Origin: Brachybacterium fresconis
GTDB taxonomy: Bacteria > Actinomycetota > Actinomycetes > Actinomycetales > Dermabacteraceae
DNA length: 64,000 nt
Assembly: GCF_017876515.1 (NCBI RefSeq)
Contig: NZ_JAGIOC010000001.1
Span: 3,472,001-3,536,000, forward strand
Reading direction: 5' to 3'
Part shown: positions 16,266 to 23,844 of the stretch, one piece after another
How positions within the stretch are numbered: position 1 is the first letter of the stretch
Layout: the number at the start of each line of letters is the position of its first letter
Translations under genes and position numbers: made by a program
The notes under the pieces: generated by a model
The model's input: the letters and a program-made list of their open reading frames with translations, nothing else
What the model was told of the DNA's origin: nothing
The model's database searches: none

Positions 16266-16846
16266 TGCCGGTCCTGCATCTGCTCGTCGGGCCCAATGGT
16301 TCCGGGAAATCCAGCTATGTCCGCGACGTCCTGGGTCCGGCCACCGGCCTGCGGTTCATCAATGCCGACGAGATCGCCGCCGAGACCTGGCCCGAGGCTC
16401 CGTCCGAGCATGCCTACGAGGCCGCGCGACATGCCGAGGCCCGGCGCCGGGAACGGATCGCGGATGGCTTCTCGTTCATCTCCGAGACGGTGTTCTCGCA
16501 TCCCGGCAAGATCGATCTCGTCGCCGATGCCGTGCGCGCCGGACACCTCGTGCACCTGCATGTCGTGATGGTTCCCGTCGAGCTCGCCGTGCAGCGCGTG
16601 CTCGAGCGCGTGGTCCGGGGCGGGCATGAGGTGCCCGAGCAGAAGATCCGCGACCGCTACGACCGGCTGTGGGATCACGTCGGCCAGGCGATCCTGATCG
16701 CCGACCTGGCGGACGTGTTCGACAACAGCAGTGCCCGTACCCCGTTCCGCCTCTGCGCCTCTTTCGAGCACGGGGAGCTCACCGGCGCGGCGAGCTGGCC
16801 CCGATGGACGCCCGCGGCGCTTCGGGGGCGCGGAGGCGGCACCTGA
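16265..16846 (+). CDS. zeta-toxin-family kinase
   Basis: This 193-aa P-loop protein has Walker A GPNGSGKS (residues 9-16) and the zeta motifs FINADEIAAETWPE and SFISETVFSHPGKIDLV. Zeta toxins phosphorylate UDP-N-acetylglucosamine or related sugars and block wall synthesis when the antitoxin is lost. Family members also include plain kinases, so toxicity is inferred from the pairing with the ParD-like gene. The usual zeta partner is epsilon, and this combination is a variant. The C terminus ends with a short Gly/Arg-rich tail. Confidence 0.83.
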   Translation: MPVLHLLVGPNGSGKSSYVRDVLGPATGLRFINADEIAAETWPEAPSEHAYEAARHAEARRRERIADGFSFISETVFSHPGKIDLVADAVRAGHLVHLHVVMVPVELAVQRVLERVVRGGHEVPEQKIRDRYDRLWDHVGQAILIADLADVFDNSSARTPFRLCASFEHGELTGAASWPRWTPAALRGRGGGT

Positions 16847-16999
16847 GAAGGACGTCGTAGCTCAGCACCCCGCGCCGGTCCGGATCGGCACGGAGAACTT
16901 GCCCGTGCTGGTGGCGCGGTATCGGAGGCGTCTTTCTGTGCGCCCGCTGTCACCATGAAACACTGGTCACATACTTTCAGCTCCAACGAAGGGCATGGC

Positions 17000-18481
17000 A
17001 TGAATACATTCCTCGGCATCGGGGTCATCGGCGTCGTCGCTTTGATCCTCGTCGTCGTCATCGTCGTCGCATTGATCGTCTTCCTCGTGATCCGCACCTG
17101 GATCAAGGTCGCCCGTGCCGATGAGGCGCTCGTGATCTCGGGCAAGAGCCAGAAGAACGTGGACGGCAGCACCTCGGCGACCACGGTCGTGGTCAACGGC
17201 AGGGCGATGGTCAACCCGGTCACCCAGCGCCACGAGGTCATCTCGCTGCGCCAGCGCCAGGTGAACATGCGCGCGGATGCTCAGTCGGCGGACAACGTGA
17301 CCGTCAGCGTGGAGGCCGTGGCGCTGGTGAAGATCGGCTCGGACCCGGACCTGGTGCGTCGGGCGGCCGAGCGCTTCGCCTCTCAGGACGAGGCCATCGA
17401 GTCCTTCACGCAGGATCAGCTCGAGGGTGTGCTGCGCGGCGTCATCGCCCAGCAGTCGGTCATCTCGCTGATGCGGGACCGCAAGGTCTTCTCCGAGCAG
17501 ATCGCCGAGACCGTGATCCCCGAGCTGCGTGAGCAGGGGCTCATCCTCGACTCCTTCCAGATCCGCGGCATCGCGGACGACGTCGGCTACATCCAGTCGC
17601 TCGGCGCGCCGGAGATCGAGGCCAAGCGCCAGGCGGCCGAGATCAGCCAGACCAACGCCGAGCGTGCCGTCGCCAAGGAGCGCATCCGCAACGAGGAGCA
17701 GAACCTCGTCGAGAACCAGGCGCTCGACACGAACAGGGCCAATGCGCAGGCGGAGGTCGGTCGTGCCCAGGCGCAGGCCGAGCAGGCCGAGGCCCTCGCC
17801 GGCGAGAAGTCCCGCCAGGAAGTTCTCCAGCAGCAGGCCGAGAACAAGCAGGCGCAGCTGGACGCGGACGTCAAGCGCGTCGCCGATGCCGAGCTCTACC
17901 GGCGCGAGAAGGACACCGAAGCCGATGCCTACGAGCAGCGCCGTCAGGCCGAGGCTCGCGCCGAGGTCGCCGACGCCGACGCCCGCGCCGTGAAGCTGCG
18001 GGCCGATGCCGACGCGGAGGCCGAGCGCCTGGCCGGTGAGGCCCGCGCCGATGCCATGCGTGCCGAGGCCGAGGCGCTGCGGGAGAATCAGGAGGCGCTG
18101 CTGGCCCAGCGCGTCGTCGAGCAGCTGCCCACCCTCATGGAGACCTTCGCCAAGGGCTACGCGCAGATCGGCAAGATCACCGTGGTCAGCTCCGACGGCA
18201 ACGACGGCGACGTGGCCGGCAAGCAGTTCTCCGGCGAGTCCGCCGGTGCCCTGCGCGGCGTGTTCGACACGGTCGAGTCGACGCTGGGGCTGAGCATCCC
18301 GGACCTGATCCAGGGGCGTGCCACCGGCGCGGCCCAGGGCGATGCGATCGGGGAGGCGCTGCGGGAGCAGACCTCGGATCGGGGAACGGGGGAAGCGCCG
18401 CACGGCGGCGCGGCCCCTGCTCCGGCCGGCGACGCGCCCGCGGCCCCGAGCCGCGGAACGGACGAGTCCGGCACCGACTGA
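17000..18481 (+). CDS. flotillin-like SPFH-domain membrane protein
   Basis: This 493-aa protein has an N-terminal membrane segment (IGVIGVVALILVVVIVVALI), an SPFH/band 7 domain (about residues 35-210) and a long Ala/Glu-rich coiled coil (about 215-385) of the flotillin type. A low-complexity Ala/Pro-rich tail follows. Flotillins organise membrane microdomains on the cytoplasmic face. GAAGGG precedes the ATG at 17000. Upstream in-frame extension to 16955 lacks a site. No NfeD-like partner gene lies beside it, which is common in actinobacteria. Confidence 0.9.
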   Translation: MNTFLGIGVIGVVALILVVVIVVALIVFLVIRTWIKVARADEALVISGKSQKNVDGSTSATTVVVNGRAMVNPVTQRHEVISLRQRQVNMRADAQSADNVTVSVEAVALVKIGSDPDLVRRAAERFASQDEAIESFTQDQLEGVLRGVIAQQSVISLMRDRKVFSEQIAETVIPELREQGLILDSFQIRGIADDVGYIQSLGAPEIEAKRQAAEISQTNAERAVAKERIRNEEQNLVENQALDTNRANAQAEVGRAQAQAEQAEALAGEKSRQEVLQQQAENKQAQLDADVKRVADAELYRREKDTEADAYEQRRQAEARAEVADADARAVKLRADADAEAERLAGEARADAMRAEAEALRENQEALLAQRVVEQLPTLMETFAKGYAQIGKITVVSSDGNDGDVAGKQFSGESAGALRGVFDTVESTLGLSIPDLIQGRATGAAQGDAIGEALREQTSDRGTGEAPHGGAAPAPAGDAPAAPSRGTDESGTD

Positions 18482-18601
18482 GCCGTCCCGGGCCCGCTCT
18501 CACCGACACCGCCGCCCTCCCTCGCCACACCGACCCCGATCCCCACACCGACCACCCTCGCCACATCGACTCCGATCGCCGCACCGCCCTCCATCGCGCT
18601 T

Positions 18602-18657
18602 CGACCTCTGCGTTGTCGGTGCCACAGTCGATTGTGCGAACGAGAACGCAGAGGTCG
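18602..18657. repeat. 13-bp perfect inverted repeat with 30-nt loop
   Basis: CGACCTCTGCGTT (18602-18614) is exactly complementary to AACGCAGAGGTCG (18645-18657). The loop holds a smaller dyad (CACA, six bases, TGTG). It lies between convergent genes. The loop is long and no T run follows, so it does not look like a standard terminator. A dispersed extragenic palindrome is possible. Confidence 0.75.
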
Positions 18658-18745
18658 GCTGTGTGGTGGGGCCTCAGCTGGCCGAGGGGCGGCGGTGGCC
18701 GCGTGGTGAGCGTGCGGGTGGGCCCTGGATAAGGACCTCGCCCGA

Positions 18746-19135
18746 TCAGCGCGCCTGGTCCACGAGGTGATCGCCGTCCATCCCCGTGGTGGTGTTCACG
18801 CCGAGGACGAGATCGTCGTGCGTCTGGGTGTTCACGTAGGTCACGTAGACGTGGCCGGCGGCGCCCTGGGCCGCGACGCGCTTCCAGTGCGTGGGCGCGG
18901 CGTCGTGCTCGGTGATCGCGCTGCGCGCATCAGCCGTGGTGTAACGCTGGAGATCGACGTCGTCGCCGGCACCGAACTCCTGCACGGTGCGGTCCGCGTA
19001 GGAGACGGGGCTGATCGTGCCGGCCTCGGCCTCCGAGGGAGCCGGTGTCGCCGGGGCGGCGAGGGCCGCGGGCGCTGAGACGGCTCCGGCCAGGCCGACG
19101 GCGGCGACGGCTGCGAGATGACGGATGCGGATCAT
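18746..19135 (-). CDS. small secreted protein
   Basis: This 129-aa protein has a clear Sec signal peptide (MIRIRHLAAVAAVGLAG, with cleavage likely after ALA near residue 27). The mature domain is about 100 residues and has no Cys. I do not recognise a family. The mature sequence (RYTTADARSAITEHDAAPTH) looks like a compact extracellular domain. GGAG lies nine bases before the ATG. Confidence 0.75.
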   Translation of the reverse strand: MIRIRHLAAVAAVGLAGAVSAPAALAAPATPAPSEAEAGTISPVSYADRTVQEFGAGDDVDLQRYTTADARSAITEHDAAPTHWKRVAAQGAAGHVYVTYVNTQTHDDLVLGVNTTTGMDGDHLVDQAR

Positions 19136-19523
19136 GAGCGATCACTCCTTGATCGAGTGTCCCCGGGGGCGTCGCCGCACGCAGCTTTCCACGTCCGCCG
19201 CCCTCGAGGCGGGAACAGCTTCCGTTGAACCACTCTTTGCCCTTTCGTGACCTGATGTCAAGGGTGGGGGCCGGGACGGGCTCGTGGGTGGGCTGATCGG
19301 CAGGGTGGGGCCATCCGACGGATCTCGGCGCATGGGCACTGCGTGTCGGGCCGGTCTATGTTTGATTCAACATCAGAGGAGCCCTTCTCCTTGCTCGTCG
19401 GGAAGCGGGTGTGGCGACTGCAGCGCCGTGTACCCGGAGCGCGATCTTTTCGAGCTGATGTGTGCTGCGACGGCGAGGAGCGGCGTGACGCCACGATCCG
19501 GCTTCGAGGATCGGGTGTAAAGT
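19136..19523. other. intergenic region left of the ISL3 element
   Basis: This stretch of 388 nt has no convincing gene. It contains a locally AT-rich segment around 19360-19375 and short frames without ribosome binding sites. Before the insertion it was continuous with 20977 onward, so it probably held the promoter region of the membrane protein gene at 21005. Confidence 0.45.
19516..19523. repeat. 8-bp target duplication, left copy
   Basis: TGTAAAGT immediately precedes the left end of the ISL3 element. The identical octamer at 20969-20976 follows its right end. Eight base pairs is the usual ISL3 duplication length. Confidence 0.95.
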
Positions 19524-20968
19524 GGCTCTTCCCGGTTCGTGGTGATGGGGAGCGTCGCGTCGTTGGCGTAGAACGGCTCGTGGTCCTGCTGTGATGGGTG
19601 TTGTCAAGACATCCACATTCCAGAGGACCACGAGCCTGTGCACGAGAATACTGGTTCGCAGCGGGATGCTGCGAGCACGATCTTCAACCTGCCCAACTAC
19701 CGCGTCATCGATGCCGTCGACCTGCCCGATGGCAGCCGGCGGGTGGTGATCGCCTCGACCGTCCCGCCGGGCTGTCCGTCCTGCGGGGCGCTCGCGACGC
19801 AGGTCCACTCCCGCCGGATGCAGCAAGTCAGGGACGTTCCCGTCGCCGGGGCGACGGTGGTGGTGTGGGCCAAGCGGCGCTGGTTCTGTCTCGAGCCGGC
19901 CTGCGCCCGGGGCACGTTCGCTGAGGCCACCGAGCAGATCCCCCGATACGCCCGCTCGACCACCAGGCTGCGCGATCAAGTCGTCTCGGCCGTGATCACC
20001 TCCGGCCGGGCAGCTTCCGAGGTCGCCCGGGCCCACGGCGTCTCGTGGTGGCTGGTCCAGGCCGCCCTCAGCGCCGCTGCCGTGGTCCTGACCGACGTCG
20101 AGAAGACGTGCGTGACCCGGCTGGGCATCGATGAGCACCGCTACCGGTCAGTGCGCTGGTTCCGCACCGATCAGGGCTCCTGGAGGCGGTTCGAGCCGTG
20201 GATGACGACACTGGTCGACCTGGCCACCGGGCAGGTCCTGGGCATCGTCGACGGCCGCGACAGCGCCACCGTCGGGGACTGGCTCGCCCAGCGCTCCGAG
20301 GCCTGGCGGGAGCGGATCGAGATCGTCGCGATCGACCCCTCGGCCGCGTTCCGCAAAGCACTACGGACCTACCTGCCCCGCGCCGCGGTCTCGGTCGACA
20401 AGTTCCACCTCGTAAAGCTCGGCAACGACATGGTCACCACCATCAGGCAGCGCCTGGCCCGCACCCACCGCGGTCGCCGGGGCCGCAAGGACGACTCGGC
20501 CTGGGCCCACCGGATGCTGCTGCTACGCGGCGGCGACACCCTCACCCCGCGAGCCTGGGAGCGGCTCGAGGACGTGTTCCGCACCGATGACCCCACCGAC
20601 GAGCTCTCCGCCGCCTGGGGCATCAAGGAGCAACTCCGCCGCCTGCTGGCCACCGACACCCTCGCCCAGGCCTGGGACGAACGGATGCGGATGGGCTACT
20701 TCGCCCAGATCGCGAACATGCCCGAGGCGACAAAGCTCTACGACACCGTCGTGGCCTGGTGGGACGCGATCGAGGTCCTCATCGTCACCGGCGCGACCAC
20801 CGCCCGCGTCGAGGCCGCGAACACCGGCATCAAGAACATCAAACGCACCGGCCGCGGATTCCGCAACGCGGAGAACTACCGGATGCGTATCCTGCTGACC
20901 AGCGCCGCGAGAACCGTAGCGTGAACACCCTCCACAGCAGGGTCATTCACCACGAACCGCGAAGAGCC
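19524..20968 (+). mobile_element. complete ISL3-family insertion sequence (1445 bp)
   Basis: The ends are 22-bp inverted repeats with one mismatch. The left is GGCTCTTCCCGGTTCGTGGT onward (19524-19545), and the right (20947-20968) reads GGCTCTTCGCGGTTCGTGGT inward. GGCTCTTC ends are typical of actinobacterial ISL3 elements. A TGTAAAGT duplication flanks it. The single transposase gene is intact, so the copy looks recent and potentially active. Confidence 0.96.
19638..20924 (+). CDS. ISL3-family transposase
   Basis: This 428-aa transposase starts at a GTG. An N-terminal zinc ribbon is visible (CPSCGALATQVHSRR, then RRWFCLEPAC). A helix-turn-helix region follows (AASEVARAHGVSWWLVQ). The DDE domain begins at LGIDEHRYRS and continues through VDLATGQVLGIVDGRD, AIDPSAAFRKAL and SVDKFHLVKLGNDM. 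The C-terminal part (RVEAANTGIKNIKRTGRGF) carries the final Glu. Length is normal for ISL3. No frameshift or internal stop is seen. Confidence 0.96.
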   Translation: MHENTGSQRDAASTIFNLPNYRVIDAVDLPDGSRRVVIASTVPPGCPSCGALATQVHSRRMQQVRDVPVAGATVVVWAKRRWFCLEPACARGTFAEATEQIPRYARSTTRLRDQVVSAVITSGRAASEVARAHGVSWWLVQAALSAAAVVLTDVEKTCVTRLGIDEHRYRSVRWFRTDQGSWRRFEPWMTTLVDLATGQVLGIVDGRDSATVGDWLAQRSEAWRERIEIVAIDPSAAFRKALRTYLPRAAVSVDKFHLVKLGNDMVTTIRQRLARTHRGRRGRKDDSAWAHRMLLLRGGDTLTPRAWERLEDVFRTDDPTDELSAAWGIKEQLRRLLATDTLAQAWDERMRMGYFAQIANMPEATKLYDTVVAWWDAIEVLIVTGATTARVEAANTGIKNIKRTGRGFRNAENYRMRILLTSAARTVA

Positions 20969-20976
20969 TGTAAAGT
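20969..20976. repeat. 8-bp target duplication, right copy
   Basis: TGTAAAGT follows the right end of the ISL3 element and matches the left copy exactly. In the uninterrupted site it leads into TATGCT, so the element landed in a likely -10 region. Confidence 0.95.
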
Positions 20977-21017
20977 ATGCTCGGGGGAGGCATGAGTAGA
21001 ATCGATGCTCGGGGGAG
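20977..21017 (+). repeat. 13-bp direct repeat at the start of the membrane protein gene
   Basis: ATGCTCGGGGGAG occurs at 20977-20989 and again at 21005-21017. Each copy contains both an ATG and a purine-rich GGGGGAG. This makes the true start of the following gene ambiguous: ATG 20992 in another frame, ATG 21005 or GTG 21020. Confidence 0.8.
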
Positions 21018-22513
21018 CAGTGGAGCCACAAAAAAGGGCCAGCAACAGGACCGTCTATGTCAAGGCGAGGATGCCAGACGGAGTCTTAGAGGAGCATCGA
21101 CGTAGAGCTTTCGAGGATTGGGGGTGGTTCGCCTCTGAAGTCGAAGCGGGATTTGTGATAGCCATGCCGTTGTATTGCGCGCGAGCGGCGGCGATCAGCG
21201 TTGCTCGCGGTGAAATTAGTGCATTCGCTCAACGCCATTTTCCCCTGATCGTCGATGAGCTTCGATTGTTTGTCCCCGCTCACGATACGAGGGTTCGAAC
21301 GGTGATTACCCGCACTTCTGGGGGCTGGGTGGATCTTTGGCCGAAATGGTTCAGGCAGAATCCCGACATGAAGCTCGAGGCTAGTCAGTGGGAAGTCTCT
21401 GTAGAACGTAGCGATGCGGACTCTGTCGCGGATCGCCGCGCCGCGCACGAGAAGCAAGCCAATCAGGCGGCGATCGCGTCAGAACTTCCTGGAACTGCGT
21501 TCGATGCCGAGACGATGGGAGTCTTCACCGCGGCTGAGCCAAGCAAGGTTGTGCCGGAGCCCTCGACGGCCCCTTGGCGATCGATTGGTTTCATGGCGCT
21601 CGTCGTGGTGGCACTTCTCGTGGCGGTGGGCAGCGGCGCTCTGCCCTGGTTGCCCGTGACCACGTGGGTCCGCTGGGTCGGAGGCGGAGTGGCTGTGCTG
21701 GCGAGTGTTACGGCAGCACTGTGGATCACGGGTGACAGGCTCTCGCGGTGGGTCCGCGCTTTTTCTGTGTTGATTGCGTTGTTCTTTTGCGCGACGCTCG
21801 GTTTCGCCAGTTCGATACTTGTGTCGCAGATAGCTTCCTACTGGCTGACCATCCCCATTGCGATCGCCATCATAGGGATTTACTTTGGCTGGGTGCATCT
21901 TTATGCTCTGCATCCAGGCGTGCGGGGATTGTGGTCCATGCCGGCCATCTCCCTCCTTGCGGCGGCATCCGCCGTTATCGGGCAATCTAGTGTAGCGTTA
22001 TGGCTTGGAAGCTTGGGGATTCCGTCGGCAAAGGTTGCAGTCCCGGGGTGGTTTCATCTGATTGTTGCAGTTGCTACTGCTGGTGTGTTCGTGACTGTCA
22101 TCGTATTGGTGGGTAGCTTGTGCGGATGGGCTAGATATGTCGGCGTGGGCGGCGGGAGTTTGATGGAGCGGGCTCAGGCCTTTCTGGGAGTTCTGTTTGT
22201 TACGCTGATGTGGCTATTGCTTACAGTTGCCACTACCCTTCTGACGTCGAGTACTGCAATTGGCTCTTGGTACGCCAAGTTGGACGAAGGGGGAACTCCG
22301 ATGTTGACAGCCGAGTTTTTCTATAGCGGGTGCATCGTCGATTCCGGCGGAGACCTCGAGCGAGCGGTAATCCTTGAAGGGGTTGAGGGAGGCGCCTGGA
22401 AGGTGGCGTTCAGCGAAGGGGAGACGGAGACGCCGGTTGCCAGCGCGACGCGGATAGATGCAGAGCGCTTCACGGTGTTGCGTGCTGGTGATGCGGACGC
22501 CCGCTGCCGCTGA
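21005..22513 (+). CDS. uncharacterised polytopic membrane protein
   Basis: I do not recognise this 502-aa protein. Residues 1-185 form a soluble domain with many aromatic and charged residues (EDWGWFASEVEAGF, WVDLWPKWFRQNPDMKLE). About eight hydrophobic helices lie between residues 195 and 425. A C-terminal domain of about 75 residues contains two Cys (YSGCIVDSG and the final DARCR) and is probably outside the cell. Base composition is clearly lower in GC than its neighbours, with many AT-ending codons, which suggests acquisition from elsewhere. The ISL3 element upstream has separated it from its original promoter region. Confidence 0.8.
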   Translation: MLGGAVEPQKRASNRTVYVKARMPDGVLEEHRRRAFEDWGWFASEVEAGFVIAMPLYCARAAAISVARGEISAFAQRHFPLIVDELRLFVPAHDTRVRTVITRTSGGWVDLWPKWFRQNPDMKLEASQWEVSVERSDADSVADRRAAHEKQANQAAIASELPGTAFDAETMGVFTAAEPSKVVPEPSTAPWRSIGFMALVVVALLVAVGSGALPWLPVTTWVRWVGGGVAVLASVTAALWITGDRLSRWVRAFSVLIALFFCATLGFASSILVSQIASYWLTIPIAIAIIGIYFGWVHLYALHPGVRGLWSMPAISLLAAASAVIGQSSVALWLGSLGIPSAKVAVPGWFHLIVAVATAGVFVTVIVLVGSLCGWARYVGVGGGSLMERAQAFLGVLFVTLMWLLLTVATTLLTSSTAIGSWYAKLDEGGTPMLTAEFFYSGCIVDSGGDLERAVILEGVEGGAWKVAFSEGETETPVASATRIDAERFTVLRAGDADARCR

Positions 22514-22692
22514 TCGCCCGTTTCCCGACGTCGACCGAGCTGCACGACGTGGGCACGCGGAATCTCGAGCTCTTCGAGGAGCTTTTCGCCGCATGGAGCA
22601 GCTGGGCAGACCGTGTCGAGGTGTTTCCGTTGAGGCGTATCGAGGACCTCTGCGAGCTCAGAGGACGTCCTGTCAGTGAAGCTGCCGGGTGA
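22492..22692 (+). pseudogene. possible remnant of a coding sequence
   Basis: A 66-codon open stretch without a plausible start ends at 22692. Its translation (LIARFPTSTELHDVGTRNLE, later EVFPLRRIEDLCELRGRP) has balanced composition and looks like the tail of a soluble protein. It lies between the membrane protein gene and the convergent NEW3 gene. No family can be named. Confidence 0.3.
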
Positions 22693-22800
22693 CGGCGCGG
22701 CTGAGGGCCTTTGCCAGCGTCGCCACCACGCCCGGGAGCAGAGTCTTCGGTGCCCCGACCATCCGCAGGTGACCGGGCCACCGCCGAAGAGGTGCCGGCG

Positions 22801-23844
22801 TCAGTCGACCACCTGCATGTCGAACACGTGGATGGACCCGTTGCCGGGAAGCACCACGGTCTCGATCTGATTGCCCTGCTCCAGCGGGATCGACACCGCG
22901 TGCACGGAGTAGGTTCCGTTCTCGTTGGCGTAGCCGTCGGGGGTGTTGCGTCCCTTCGTGGCCGCGACCACCTCGGCGTCCGGGTTCGCGCCCGCACCGG
23001 TCCAGTTCGGCACGGAGATCGTGCCCGTGCTGGTGGTGCCGTCGGTGTAGAACACGGTCGCGGTGCCGGTGGCGTTCAGGCCCGAGCCGGCGGCCAGGAA
23101 GGCCAGGTCGCTGCCCGAGCCGGACAGGGAGATCGCCTGCCCGGTCGCGGTGGCGTTGTCCTGCGCGCCGGCCTTCACGTCCGGCCAGGTGAACTGGGCC
23201 CCGGCGCCCTCGACGGCCGCTCCCGGCACCACGCCCGCCTCGCCCAGCTGCTCGGCCGAGAAGGAGTTGCCGTCCCCGTCGAAGTCGCCCTTCGCGCGGG
23301 CGGCGAGGGTGGTGACGCCGACGTTGTTGTACGCCTCCTGCAGCGAGGCGATCGGGGTGCCCGTGGTCATGACCTTCTCCTGCACCACGGTGCCGTGCCC
23401 ATCCCCGCCGCGATACGTGACCGTCGCGGCGAAGGGGTGCATGCGGAAGCCCTCGCGCAGCGTGGGCACCCGCACCTGGAAGGACTCCGTGACGGTCCCG
23501 CCCGCGGCGATCGGGTCATCGACCGTGCGCTGTGCCGGGGCGGTGGTCCAGCCGGCCGGACCGTTCAGGGCGATGGTCGTCTCGGTCATCGCCTGGCGGG
23601 AGGAGTTGGTGACCGTGACGGTCAGGGTCTGGATCGTGTCCTGATCGGCCAGGTCCAGCGGCGTGAGGCGGACCCCGATCTGGTAGGGCGCCTGTGTGGC
23701 AGCCTGGGCGGGGAGCATCGCCCCCAGCAGCAGGGCCGTCCCGGCGATCAGGATGCCGAGCGCCCGCGCGCTCGCGGAGATCGCGCCGACGGTCCGGCCC
23801 GGTCGCGCCGTCGTGGGGGTGGGGGTCTGGTTCTCGATGCTCAT
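22801..23844 (-). CDS. secreted NEW3-domain protein
   Basis: This 347-aa secreted protein has a signal segment at residues 27-49 (ALGILIAGTALLLGAMLPAQA). An Ig-like NEW3 domain follows (VRLTPLDLADQDTIQTLTVT, FQVRVPTLREGFRMHPF). The C-terminal module (YNNVGVTTLAARAKGDFDGD, FTWPDVKAGAQDN, ISLSGSGSDLAFLAAGSG) is of the type found at the ends of actinobacterial glycosidases and glycan-binding proteins. Here the accessory modules stand alone with no catalytic domain. Its start overlaps the stop of the GH109-like gene by 1 nt, so the pair is co-translated and may act on the same glycan. Confidence 0.82.
   Translation of the reverse strand: MSIENQTPTPTTARPGRTVGAISASARALGILIAGTALLLGAMLPAQAATQAPYQIGVRLTPLDLADQDTIQTLTVTVTNSSRQAMTETTIALNGPAGWTTAPAQRTVDDPIAAGGTVTESFQVRVPTLREGFRMHPFAATVTYRGGDGHGTVVQEKVMTTGTPIASLQEAYNNVGVTTLAARAKGDFDGDGNSFSAEQLGEAGVVPGAAVEGAGAQFTWPDVKAGAQDNATATGQAISLSGSGSDLAFLAAGSGLNATGTATVFYTDGTTSTGTISVPNWTGAGANPDAEVVAATKGRNTPDGYANENGTYSVHAVSIPLEQGNQIETVVLPGNGSIHVFDMQVVD

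Noticed and set aside
22470..22997. 175-codon minus-strand frame upstream of the NEW3 gene stop
   Set aside because: It overlaps the 3' end of the secreted protein gene in another frame and is Arg/Pro/Ser-rich noise.
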